The position numbers and the translations under genes were made by a program. A stretch of DNA of 64,000 nt from Phoronis australis (taxonomy: Eukaryota; Phoronida; Phoronidae): the NCBI GenBank assembly GCA_002633005.1, contig NMRA01000710.1, forward strand, positions 58,065-122,064. The letters run 5' to 3'. This document shows, piece by piece, positions 24,801 to 29,890 of this stretch (position 1 is the first letter of the stretch; the number at the start of each line of letters is the position of its first letter). The notes under the pieces were generated by a model, which did not search any database, was not told the origin of the DNA, and saw only the letters and a list, made by a program, of their open reading frames with translations.

Positions 24801-26962
24801 GTGACAGGGACCCTACTTGTGGGTTAACAGTGAAGGGACCCTACTTGTGGGGTAACAGTGACAGGGACCCTACTTGTGGGGTAACACTGACAGGGACCCT
24901 ACTTGTGGGTCTCATTGTGGAGCGTAATAGATGGTAACGCAACTTGTGTGGCTCTGTTTGGGGTGTGACAGACGGGAACCTGTCTTTTGTGTATTTCTGT
25001 GGGGTGCAGCAGATGGGAACCCAAATTGTGTGTCTTTGCGTGTGGGTGCAGTGGGCAGGAACATAACTCATGCATGTTTAAAGAGTGCGAAAGGCATGAA
25101 TCCCTTAATTGTACATTACTATTTGGGATATAGAAGACAGGAAGCCTATTCTTGGGTCTGTGTGTGTGTGCGACATACATGTACTAAAGAATCTTCTTGG
25201 TCTTGAGAGGGAGGGCCGGAACACAACATTTGGTTGTCTGTTTAGGGTGGGACTGGCAGAGGCTCAACTTTTGCATAATTTTTTGGGTTAGAAAGAGCAG
25301 GAACCTTGCTTGTGATTGTTTGTATGGGGCTTGATATGCAGTAACCCAGTTTGCGGGTGTCTGTGTTGGCAGTCACAGACAGACCCAATTCATGCATGTC
25401 TGAGGGTAGCGGCTGATGTAACCCAATTTGTGCCTATCTGTATGGAATGTATGTGACCACCGAGAACTCAGATATGCGATTACAGGCACTGATAATGGTT
25501 ACTGAGCACAAGATGACTTGGTCACTTTCATGGTGTACTGCTTACGGAAATTTGTTTTTTCACTGCAACAATTGTTTTCAGAGCTGATTCACCTCAGAAA
25601 ACAAATATGCATAGTTATAGCAATGCATTCTTATAAATGGAGACATCCAGTATACATGTAGTATTTACTATGGTGTACAAATGTCATGACATTTTTACCT
25701 CATACTGTAGTCATTTCAATAACTGATCCTCTCAGAGCACTCATGACAACAGGGGGTGCTATTAGTATCTAAAGAAATGAGGTCATAATAGGGGGTGCTG
25801 CTGTGTCTAAAGAAATGAAATCACAGCAGGGGATGTGAGATCACAACAAGGGATGTGCTGGTAGTGTCTGGAGAGATGAGATCATAAGAGGGGTGGTTAT
25901 TAAGGTCTACAGTGTTGAAATCACAGAATTTATTACTGTTGCCAAAGATAAGCATCCTTTTCACCCGTGGCTGCATTGAAATTGTGATCACACACCAATT
26001 GTATACTGTCTTGCAGTTGCATAAATTTAAATTCACACTGAATATGGTGAAAATATACATGTAACTGAAGCTATGTGTCTGTGTTTACTTCACAAAAATG
26101 TACTGTGTGTAATTATGCACCTGGTTGTAAACAGTATGCTGTTAATGAAGTAACAGAGTGTTTGAGTAAGGGTGAAGCCTGCTGTGAGTTAAATGTTCAG
26201 GCGCACTCAGGTTTAATCAATCAGCATGACTGTCTTTAACAGTGCCTTGGATTCTGAGTCTGAGAGAGTTGTACAAGAGGCACTGGACCGGGTCATTGAG
26301 AACCGCACAACTTTGGTGATAGCACATCGACTAAGTACGATACAAAACGCTGATATCATAGCTGTTGTGGCAGATGGTGAGATAGCAGAGGTTAGTATTA
26401 CAACGTGTCTGTTGTGTCAGATGGTGAGATAGATGAGGTTAGTATTACAACATGGCTGTTGTGTCAGATGGAGAGATAGATGAGGTTAGTATTACAACAT
26501 GACTACTGTGTCAGATGGTGAGATAGATGTTGTTAGAATTACAGCATGACTATTTTGTCCGATAGTGAGATAGATGTGGTTAGTATTACAGCATGACTGT
26601 TGTGTCAGATGGTGAGATAGATGAGGGTAGTATTACAACATGACTATTGTGTCAGATTGTGAGATAGATGTGGTAGTATTACTGCATGACTATTATGTCA
26701 GATGGTGAGATAGATGTTGGTAGTATTACAACATGGCTGCTGTGTCAGATGGTGATCGTTACTCAAGTCGTTGTTTCTAGTGAGGTGTTTGAACAATACT
26801 CATTGTTCCGTATTTGGTAAGAATGTCTTTTTTCAGATGGGAACTCATCAGACACTCCTCAGGCGACGCGGTCTGTACTATGAGTTGATAAAACAACAAC
26901 AGGTGGAGCAGGAGGTCGAAGAATGGATCCATAGTCACTCTCATCACCACCCTATGAGTTGA
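682..26962 (+). CDS. ABCB8: ABCB8-like mitochondrial half ABC transporter (16 joined exons, complete)
   Basis: ABCB8 is a half transporter of the mitochondrial inner membrane, linked in vertebrates to mitochondrial iron handling and the mitoKATP complex. Coding exons: 682-800, 5588-5912, 7427-7582, 9025-9170, 11024-11099, 12384-12524, 13066-13151, 13997-14094, 18060-18238, 18514-18633, 19696-19768, 20736-20869, 21889-21960, 24483-24661, 26243-26390, 26837-26962. They total 2178 nt (725 aa plus stop), close to the length of human ABCB8. All junctions are GT..AG with compatible phases. The first 40 residues are basic (mitochondrial presequence). The transmembrane domain runs from about residue 128 to 430 and includes the family segments [17 protein letters not shown] and [12 protein letters not shown]. 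The ATPase domain has A-loop Tyr476, Walker A GLSGGGKS (502-509), Q-loop Gln551, signature ISGGQ (607-611), Walker B ILILD then Glu632, D-loop SALD (635-638) and H-loop His663. All key residues are intact. Most introns contain minisatellites. Confidence 0.96.
2410..3030 (+). repeat. Minisatellite in ABCB8 intron 1 (about 68-bp unit)
   Basis: About five good copies of a 68-bp unit containing AGCTAGAGATAGTGGTCACT and CACTGTCCAGGCTCAGCTAA between 2477 and 2830, then shorter decayed copies (GGCCAGCTAGAGA) to about 3020. Open frames across it are products of the repeat. Confidence 0.9.
4210..4450 (+). repeat. Minisatellite in intron 1 (about 36-bp unit)
   Basis: About six copies of a unit with ACTGGGGTCAGTTGAGCCAT and CCCATA(A/G)(G/T)ACCACC, with small length differences between copies. 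Non-coding. Confidence 0.85.
4690..5060 (+). repeat. Degenerate short tandem repeat in intron 1
   Basis: A decayed array of roughly 20-bp words, such as ATGATTCATGGGTTCGTATG and their reverse-complement-like forms (AATCATGCA..), first in C/A-rich and then in G/T-rich orientation. The two halves look like an inverted arrangement. Unit boundaries are unclear. Confidence 0.6.
5588..5912 (+). CDS. ABCB8: ABCB8 exon 2: matrix linker and first membrane helix
   Basis: The acceptor is a pyrimidine-rich ATTCTATTTTCAG and the donor is GTAAGT. It encodes residues 40-148. The first part is poorly conserved; from FDWKTFIKF (residues 127-135) onward it aligns with the region before the first transmembrane helix of ABCB8, ending [10 protein letters not shown] hydrophobic stretch around residues 90-99 ([10 protein letters not shown]) also precedes the core, as in vertebrate ABCB8. 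Confidence 0.93.
5985..6225 (+). repeat. Minisatellite in intron 2 (about 48-bp unit)
   Basis: About five copies of a unit with CATTGTGTCACTCCTGTCTC and ATCATAGTAAGGTTGGGTGA, starting about 75 bp after the exon 2 donor. It is not a copy of the exon itself. Confidence 0.85.
6405..6462 (+). repeat. Second copy of the promoter-proximal YY1-like segment
   Basis: About 50 bp here resemble 337-389: both have CTCGTC, AAGATGGCG, GGTTTAA(C/T)TATTTGAGG in the same order. It lies in intron 2. It may be a dispersed repeat that carries a YY1-like motif, or a duplicated promoter element. Confidence 0.5.
7427..7582 (+). CDS. ABCB8: ABCB8 exon 3: end of helix 1
   Basis: 52 codons, phase 0 at both ends, residues 149-200. 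Contains [14 protein letters not shown], matching the conserved helix 1 end of ABCB8 proteins, and ends [10 protein letters not shown] at a GTATGC donor. The last 30 or so bases and the donor are copied about nine times just downstream (see the 7583-8040 repeat). Confidence 0.96.
7583..8040 (+). repeat. Exon-3-derived minisatellite (about 48-bp unit)
   Basis: Begins at the exon 3 donor. Each of about nine units repeats the exon's last bases (CTCAAACTGCTCTCT then ATGTATGGTGCGCAG) followed by a donor-like GTATGG or GTATAG and a short intronic piece. The first repeated donor lies 48 nt after the true one with no stop between. Confidence 0.92.
8290..8600 (+). repeat. Minisatellite in intron 3 (about 62-66-bp unit)
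   Basis: Four to five copies containing GAATGACTGATT, TATTGAACAT and GAACAGTCACATG(A/G)AACACT. A separate two-copy 62-bp duplication follows at about 8690-8790 (TAAATGGTGGTTCTC, GGTTGACTTAGATGGAAGTC). Confidence 0.8.
9025..9170 (+). CDS. ABCB8: ABCB8 exon 4: helix 2 and first coupling segment
   Basis: 48 codons plus two bases, residues 201-248. Starts [11 protein letters not shown] and contains [17 protein letters not shown] and [17 protein letters not shown], the most conserved part of the ABCB-type transmembrane domain. The donor is GTTGGT. Confidence 0.97.
9914..9995 (-). repeat. tRNA-derived (SINE-like) sequence
   Basis: Read on the minus strand it has a B box in GTGGGTTCGAGTCCCAC (a 5-bp T-stem with a TTCGAGT loop) and 11-bp pairing ends GCAGTGTGGCC / GGCCACACTGC. 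The acceptor side has extra bases between the T arm and the acceptor stem, and the anticodon stem does not pair. I read it as a tRNA-derived SINE head or tRNA pseudogene, not a working tRNA. Confidence 0.55.
10367..10387 (+). repeat. (AAT)n microsatellite in intron 4
   Basis: Seven or so AAT triplets in a row. The surrounding intron 4 (9171-11023) otherwise shows only the tRNA-like sequence at 9914-9995. Confidence 0.8.
11024..11099 (+). CDS. ABCB8: ABCB8 exon 5: [12 protein letters not shown] segment
   Basis: Its first base completes an Arg codon, then 25 codons follow (to residue 274). Reads [18 protein letters not shown] then GLRAVTQ, near-identical in pattern to vertebrate ABCB8. Acceptor TTTTTTCAG, donor GTTCAG (weak). 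Only 76 nt long, so invisible to simple open-frame searches. Confidence 0.95.
11850..12383 (+). repeat. Exon-6-acceptor minisatellite (41-43-bp unit)
   Basis: About 12 units, each holding a splice acceptor (TTATTTGTCTTCAG) followed by the first 28 or so bases of exon 6 (ACTACTGGCTGTGTTGTATC). The real exon 6 starts at the last copy. All three frames stay open across much of the array, giving long false open frames of up to 233 codons. Units of 42 bp keep frame; the 41-bp variants do not. Confidence 0.92.
12384..12524 (+). CDS. ABCB8: ABCB8 exon 6: helices 3-4
   Basis: 47 codons, residues 275-321: [20 protein letters not shown] then [20 protein letters not shown] and SKEASNQ, then a GTATTT donor. 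The acceptor is the last of about a dozen near-identical TTGTCTTCAG copies in the upstream array. I chose the last because it joins exon 5 without adding residues compared with vertebrate ABCB8. The next acceptor upstream would add 14 residues in frame. Confidence 0.9.
12735..13015 (+). repeat. Degenerate repeat in intron 6 (about 20-24-bp unit)
   Basis: Many imperfect copies of CTACATGATGTTACACAGTG with G/A variants, ending shortly before the exon 7 acceptor. Confidence 0.75.
13066..13151 (+). CDS. ABCB8: ABCB8 exon 7: [17 protein letters not shown] segment
   Basis: 28 codons plus two bases. Reads [20 protein letters not shown] then FAMEIKEIE, the hallmark intracellular segment of ABCB exporters. 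Acceptor CTGTTGTAG, donor GTGAGT. The split Glu codon is completed by exon 8. Confidence 0.97.
13325..13770 (+). repeat. Minisatellite in intron 7 (30-bp unit)
   Basis: About 15 copies of a 30-bp unit made of CATTGTTGATCATGTCTCAC and TACTGATCAC. The TGATCA palindrome recurs once or twice per unit. Confidence 0.9.
13997..14094 (+). CDS. ABCB8: ABCB8 exon 8: helix 4-5 region
   Basis: Encodes residues 351-382: [20 protein letters not shown] then [12 protein letters not shown], aligning with the FQGLSN segment of vertebrate ABCB8. Acceptor TTTTCACAG, donor GTAAGT. One leftover base (T) is completed by exon 9 to give Ser383. Confidence 0.95.
14215..14475 (+). repeat. 63-bp tandem repeat with internal palindrome (intron 8)
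   Basis: Four copies of 63 bp. The middle ones are near identical and each contains the 16-base perfect palindrome CACTAATGCATTAGTG. The other parts read CCAGGTCATGTTAACTAGGC and ACACAACTCTACATGGGCTG. Confidence 0.9.
14945..15178 (+). repeat. 16-bp minisatellite in intron 8
   Basis: About 14 copies of GCATCAAGGGTTCGCT with G/T and C/T variants. Because 16 is not a multiple of three, it stays open in more than one frame and yields false repeat peptides. Confidence 0.92.
15768..16672 (+). repeat. 29-bp satellite-like array in intron 8 (about 31 copies)
   Basis: About 31 head-to-tail copies of a 29-bp unit (GTATCAGTGATATAAGCATT then TCTCACAAT). Copies differ mainly at T/C in CATTTYTC and A/G in TCRCAAT, with some CACTGATAT and CCGT variants. 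There are no spacers between units, so it is a tandem satellite, not CRISPR. Confidence 0.97.
17409..17768 (+). repeat. 35-bp minisatellite in intron 8 (about 10 copies)
   Basis: Unit: GGCAGAGTTGGCCAGTACAG then AGGAGGCTATATATT. Copies vary by TA dinucleotide number. It is open in two frames but not coding. Confidence 0.95.
18060..18238 (+). CDS. ABCB8: ABCB8 exon 9: helices 5-6
   Basis: Residues 383-442: [20 protein letters not shown] then [40 protein letters not shown]. Strong match to vertebrate ABCB8 through the last helix and into the linker. Acceptor CTCCCTTAG, donor GTACAT. Confidence 0.97.
18514..18633 (+). CDS. ABCB8: ABCB8 exon 10: start of ATPase domain
   Basis: 40 codons, residues 443-482. 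Contains [18 protein letters not shown] with the A-loop Tyr476 that stacks on the ATP base. Acceptor TTTTTTGCAG, donor GTAGGT. Confidence 0.96.
18650..19065 (+). repeat. Short duplications in intron 10
   Basis: Two copies of a roughly 40-bp piece (GGTTGTAGCC, GTCAATAG) directly follow the exon 10 donor at about 18655-18735. Three copies of a 42-bp unit (ATGGATTCAAGACATTTTGT then GCCACCTAGTGATTGTTTTG) lie at about 18950-19060. Confidence 0.75.
19458..19625 (+). repeat. 21-bp tandem repeat in intron 10 (8 copies)
   Basis: CTGTGTGACAAATCATGTGAT in tandem, one copy three bases shorter. The 21-bp unit keeps frame, so both strands show a false repeat peptide. Confidence 0.95.
19696..19768 (+). CDS. 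ABCB8: ABCB8 exon 11: Walker A first half
   Basis: 24 codons plus one base. [20 protein letters not shown] then LSGG. The intron interrupts the Walker A loop inside the third Gly of SGGG, before the catalytic Lys508. Donor GTAAGT. Its last 30 bases plus donor seed the array that follows at 19769-20085. Confidence 0.96.
19769..20085 (+). repeat. Walker-A-derived minisatellite (30-33-bp unit)
   Basis: Starts at the exon 11 donor. About ten units repeat TTAGCACTGTGTGGTCTCTC then TGGTGGTAAG, which is the exon's VALCGLSGG coding sequence plus its GTAAGT donor. Each unit therefore carries a potential donor and P-loop-like coding sequence. Confidence 0.93.
20325..20645 (+). repeat. Minisatellite in intron 11 (about 28-bp unit)
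   Basis: About 12 copies of CCCCTTGTGGCAATGAATGC then TGTG with many small length changes, ending about 90 bp before the exon 12 acceptor. Confidence 0.88.
20736..20869 (+). CDS. ABCB8: ABCB8 exon 12: Walker A second half to Q-loop
   Basis: Two bases complete the Gly codon, then K508 S T finish Walker A. Continues [14 protein letters not shown] and [16 protein letters not shown], ending at the Q-loop Gln551. Donor GTATGT. Confidence 0.97.
21560..21775 (+). repeat. Minisatellite in intron 12 (about 45-50-bp unit)
   Basis: Four imperfect copies containing TTATTCAGTAAACACTGTTA and TTGTGTTTGTGCTCA. Non-coding; the false frame over it runs into exon 13. Confidence 0.8.
21889..21960 (+). CDS. ABCB8: ABCB8 exon 13: post-Q-loop segment
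   Basis: 24 codons, residues 552-575: [20 protein letters not shown] then SDEQ, the conserved stretch after the Q-loop. Acceptor CTCTGTCAG, donor GTAAAT. Confidence 0.97.
22628..23204 (-). pseudogene. Decayed transposon-borne gene, copy A
   Basis: About 90% identical by eye to 53548-54127. On the minus strand it encodes fragments such as [20 protein letters not shown] and, further upstream, an interrupted [11 protein letters not shown]. Compared with copy B it carries frame breaks between the two parts. No catalytic motif is recognised. The YxFEPEY..E word with acidic residues before it recalls the N-terminal part of the P2X7-tail-like protein at 47777-48190, but no cysteine cluster follows, so the relationship is only a suggestion. 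Confidence 0.5.
23627..23786. mobile_element. 160-bp hAT-like MITE nested in the intron 13 element
   Basis: Ends CAGTGTTGTAGTGG / CCACTACAGCACTG are inverted with one mismatch, and 8-bp flanks ACTATTAT and ACTATTGT form a 7/8 target-site duplication. Both the CAGTG ends and the 8-bp duplication are typical of hAT elements. No coding capacity. Confidence 0.78.
24483..24661 (+). CDS. ABCB8: ABCB8 exon 14: signature motif and Walker B
   Basis: 59 codons plus two bases. Contains [20 protein letters not shown], signature [16 protein letters not shown] (Leu replaced by Ile at the first position, common in this family) and Walker [10 protein letters not shown] with catalytic Glu632. Acceptor TTATTTCTAG, donor GTAAAT. 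Confidence 0.98.
24685..25460 (+). repeat. Minisatellites in intron 14
   Basis: Eight copies of a 29-bp unit (GGGGTAACAGTGACAGGGAC then CCTACTTGT) from about 24700 to 24905, starting close to the exon 14 donor. A decayed longer-period array (about 65-80 bp, with GGAACC, TTGTGTGTCT) continues to about 25440. Confidence 0.85.
25735..25900 (+). repeat. Short imperfect repeat in intron 14
   Basis: Three to four copies of a 45-50-bp piece with AAAGAAATGAGGTCATAATA and GGGGGTGCTG. The rest of intron 14 to 26242 shows nothing else. Confidence 0.65.
26243..26390 (+). CDS. ABCB8: ABCB8 exon 15: D-loop and H-loop
   Basis: Completes Ser635, then [32 protein letters not shown] with H-loop His663, ending VVADGEIAE. 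Acceptor TCTTTAACAG, donor GTTAGT. The exon end and donor are duplicated in the array downstream. Confidence 0.97.
26391..26755 (+). repeat. Exon-15-donor minisatellite (about 47-bp unit)
   Basis: Starts at the exon 15 donor. About seven to eight units repeat TGTCAGATGGTGAGATAGAT, the exon's coding sequence for VADGEI, followed by GAGGTTAGTATTACAACATG, the donor and first intron bases. Several units keep a GTTAGT donor-like site. Confidence 0.9.
26837..26962 (+). CDS. ABCB8: ABCB8 exon 16: C-terminus and stop
   Basis: 41 codons plus [23 protein letters not shown] then a Gln/Glu-rich tail and [24 protein letters not shown] matches the conserved C-terminal GTHEELL..GLYAELI pattern. The stop falls inside the start of a duplicated copy of the exon (see repeat 26879-27130), so the present C-terminus looks secondary. 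Confidence 0.93.
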   Translation: MGTHQTLLRRRGLYYELIKQQQVEQEVEEWIHSHSHHHPMS

Positions 26963-27130
26963 TATGTTGAGCTGGGGGTTGAAGAATGGAGCCATAGCCA
27001 AACTCACCACCACATTATGAGTTGATAAAAGAATAACAGGTGGGTTTGGAGAATGGAGCCAAGACCAAACTCACTACCACACTATGAGTTGATAAAAGAA
27101 CAACAGGAGGAGCAGGAGGTTGAGAATGGG
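26879..27130 (+). repeat. Terminal-exon tandem duplication (four copies)
   Basis: Four copies of a 63-75-bp unit starting TATGAGTTGATAAAA (coding YELIK) and including GTTGAAGAATGGAGCCATAG. The first copy is inside exon 16. The other three lie past the stop in other frames. The stop TGA at 26960-26962 is made by out-of-frame reading of TATGAGTTGA at the start of copy two. Confidence 0.9.
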
Positions 27131-27252
27131 ACCATAGCCACACTGCCCACTGCACTGAATATTCATGATATAACCATGATAAGTACAGCAGACACCATTG
27201 AATATTTAGACACATCAGGCCCTGCTATCTCATCTTTTTTTCTGGGAATGAA

Positions 27253-27561
27253 ACTCAAAATTATGTTTGGCATTTTCTACTCTACTTTCGTGTGAACTCA
27301 AGATATTAAGTGTCTATTATTCTATGCTCCAGTACATGATGACTTTCGTGGATAATAGTTTAGTCCTAGTTTGCAGTTGGTAAATCCAACATTAAGGCTC
27401 AAATTTCGAGTTTTTATTCAAGTTTGCAGCACGAATATAAGAGTCTTCAGCTGCAAACTAGAAACTCATGTGCCTAAACTATTATGTATTTGAGCACACT
27501 CTAACCACTTATCTTGAGTTCGCTCAAAAGTAGCAGAGAAGTTGCCAAAATAATTTTGAGT
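27253..27561. mobile_element. Foldback MITE of about 309 bp downstream of ABCB8
   Basis: Long inverted ends: both begin ACTCAAAATTAT and continue with TTTGGCA, TTCTnnnCTACTTT and GAACTCAAGATA in opposite orientation. Inner parts (ATAATAGTTTAG, CTAGTTTGCAG) are inverted too, so most of the element can fold back. No target duplication is clear. It probably lies in the ABCB8 3' UTR or just beyond it. Confidence 0.7.
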
Positions 27562-28594
27562 TGGTTTGAAGTACTAAGATTAGATACGGGCCCAGGTGGA
27601 AGTCAGTTTTTGCTAACTTTAGACAGCATACCTTTATGTTCCTCATTTCATGATTTCCTTTTCACAGGAATACATTCCTGCGTCTAATTATCATGTTAAA
27701 AATTGTTTACTCCATTTTCGATTTTTATCTGTTTTTTTGCCATCCAATTTTCAGACCAGTCACTGTATTGCATTTGATTAAAAATTGACAATTTCATTAT
27801 TCTATTTATTTTACATGGAGTTGTGTGTTATCTTATGGTTTTCTCATTAACCATTTAATGTTTTAGTTTTTGGCTTCCATTGTGAATTTATCTTGGCTTA
27901 CTAAATGATCAAATCACAATAAGCTGTAGACACTGAAATTTTGGCAGCAAATTCTTAAAAAAATCATAACTGAATTGGAAATAAGTTTTGTTTTGTCTTG
28001 GGGGGCAGTTAATAATCTTTGATCATAATGAAATAAAAAAACTTGTGAATGTTCTTTACTGATGTACTTACTGAAATAAGGCATCAAGGGTGGAATGGAA
28101 AAAATAAAATTTTGAAATTTCAAAACTGTGAAAGTTACGGGTTTTTTTGTGGTGCCAATTCTTTTAAATATCTATATTTGAAATATCTAATGTCTCTTTT
28201 TCACATAACACAATAACCGTTTTGAAAACGGAATAATTTTGAATGACTTCTTATCAAATTAAAATGGGTACCAGTTTGTGTCCCAGAAGGAAAGTTTGTC
28301 CACATGGAGAATATTGAATTCAGAAATTGATATTTTAGGCATATTTTCATGGTAACATTACTCGTACACAGCTATACAAATGGAGTTGTGTATATCAATA
28401 CACTGTAATATATTTAATTTTAGCCACGCTTGACTTTAATCCCTACATTCAGACTTTTAACTTAAATTTTTTCTCTATTTCATAGTTGATATCAACTAGA
28501 AGTAGTGCATTTATCGTAGAATAAAATTTGTTTTTATGTACACATGTATTAAATTGTATACAAAAATACACTTCAGAATTATCAACTCAGTACA
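27562..28594. other. ABCB8 downstream region, no gene
   Basis: AT-rich sequence without supported coding. AATAAA at 28032-28037 is a possible polyadenylation signal, but it is about 1.07 kb after the stop and not specific. Confidence 0.3.
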
Positions 28595-28984
28595 ATGCTT
28601 CTTCAGGTCACACTTTCTATCAGATTTAGTGTTAGTCCTCGTGTCACTCAGATGCAGTCGATGACTGTGCAAAACATAGCCACGTCTATTGCACAACAAA
28701 GGCATAGTCCTGGACTACCCGCCCAGTTTGGTCTTCATCAAATCAACTCAACACTTGTCTTTCGTCTTTGGAAACGCTAAGTTGGGAGTGCCTTATCTCT
28801 GCATAGAAGAAATAAAGAATCCTACAACAATAGTCTCAGGTTTATGACTGACATGGGCAAAACCTGGAAATTTCGTCAAAATCCCGAGACTCTATTCGCT
28901 CACATGAACCGTAAATTTAAAAACGATCTTTTTGCAGAAAAACTCGACGTGCACAAAACTTTCAACTACATGACGCAACTTTAG
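28595..28984 (+). pseudogene. Unidentified open frame with one internal stop
   Basis: One frame is open for 129 codons apart from a single TAA at 28778-28780. The upstream part includes QNIATSIAQQRHSPGLPAQF; the downstream part includes TDMGKTWKFRQNPETLFAHM, with a terminator at 28982. I do not recognise the family. It could be the tail exon of a decayed retrogene or mobile-element gene. No homologous copy is seen elsewhere in the window. Confidence 0.35.
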
Positions 28985-29099
28985 TAAAAACACGCTTGTG
29001 CAATGTAATTCAGTTACTTTTGATTAATAGTTTTATTTTAAACTTAGCAATCGTGAATTGTGTTCAGCTTACGTATCAATTATTATTTGTATTATTAAA

Positions 29100-29890
29100 A
29101 CTTAAAAAAGTGGTAATAAATAACACTGAGCATTGAATTGACCTTGCACCAGCACAGAGCGAAATGCTTGTGGTTCCAGGAATTGCACGCTCTGGGGTAC
29201 GTTCGGAGTCATGGGTGACAATAGCTGTAGGGCTTCAAACACTGCAGAGGCTACAGCTCGAGGGTCTTTTGGCTTAAAAAAATGTTGCATTCTCTTGGGT
29301 AGCGACAGGGCACTGCTGGGAATCAACAACGATGGTATGGCACCGTGCCCTTCTTCACGCGTTGTTTTGCAGGAACCGTCATCACCTCCGCGTTCACATC
29401 TCTTTAGTAACCCGACGGCAGAAAATGCATGCCACGCATTCGGTAATTCTTAACTGTTTCGTACAAATGCATAGCGTGGATGGGTAACAAGCAGTCTTCA
29501 CACGCTCGAGCCAAGTACCTCGGAGTACGTTATCCGTCTTTAAGCGATGTACAAATGGCACACCCAAAATGCGCCAGAAACGATAATGAGTACATCCCGG
29601 TACGCACCAACTGTGCAGTGTGTTGGCCGATTCGTAAAAAATGCAAACGACAAGCGAACGTATCAAAATGGAGGTAAAACAACGACTGACTCAACAGTAA
29701 TCACACAGTCAGGCTATATGAAAACAAAATGGCGAGAAATTCTAAACCACCAAAACATCAGTTACGGAATGACCATGACTAATTAGCTAAATTAAAGTAA
29801 GCCGTAATGAACTGAAAAATATGTCTGGGATTATTAAGGAACGGTATTTTTACTAAACAAGACAGGGAAATAGGTTGCCTTCTTCAAGCT
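29100..29890 (-). mobile_element. Truncated, decayed copy of the THAP transposon
   Basis: Minus-strand DNA matches the plus strand of the 46.8-kb element. It has the THAP start (WCVPGCTHYRF), the ILGVPFVHRLK and TWLERVKT words, and further on IPSSALSLPKRMQHFFKPKD, parallel to IPDSAPSPPPRSAFLKREAS of the other copy. The terminus near 29880 (GGTTGCCTTCTTCAAG) resembles the other element's end. The other half, with the P2X7-tail-like frame, is missing. Several frame breaks make it dead. TTAA is not kept at the surviving end. Confidence 0.7.
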
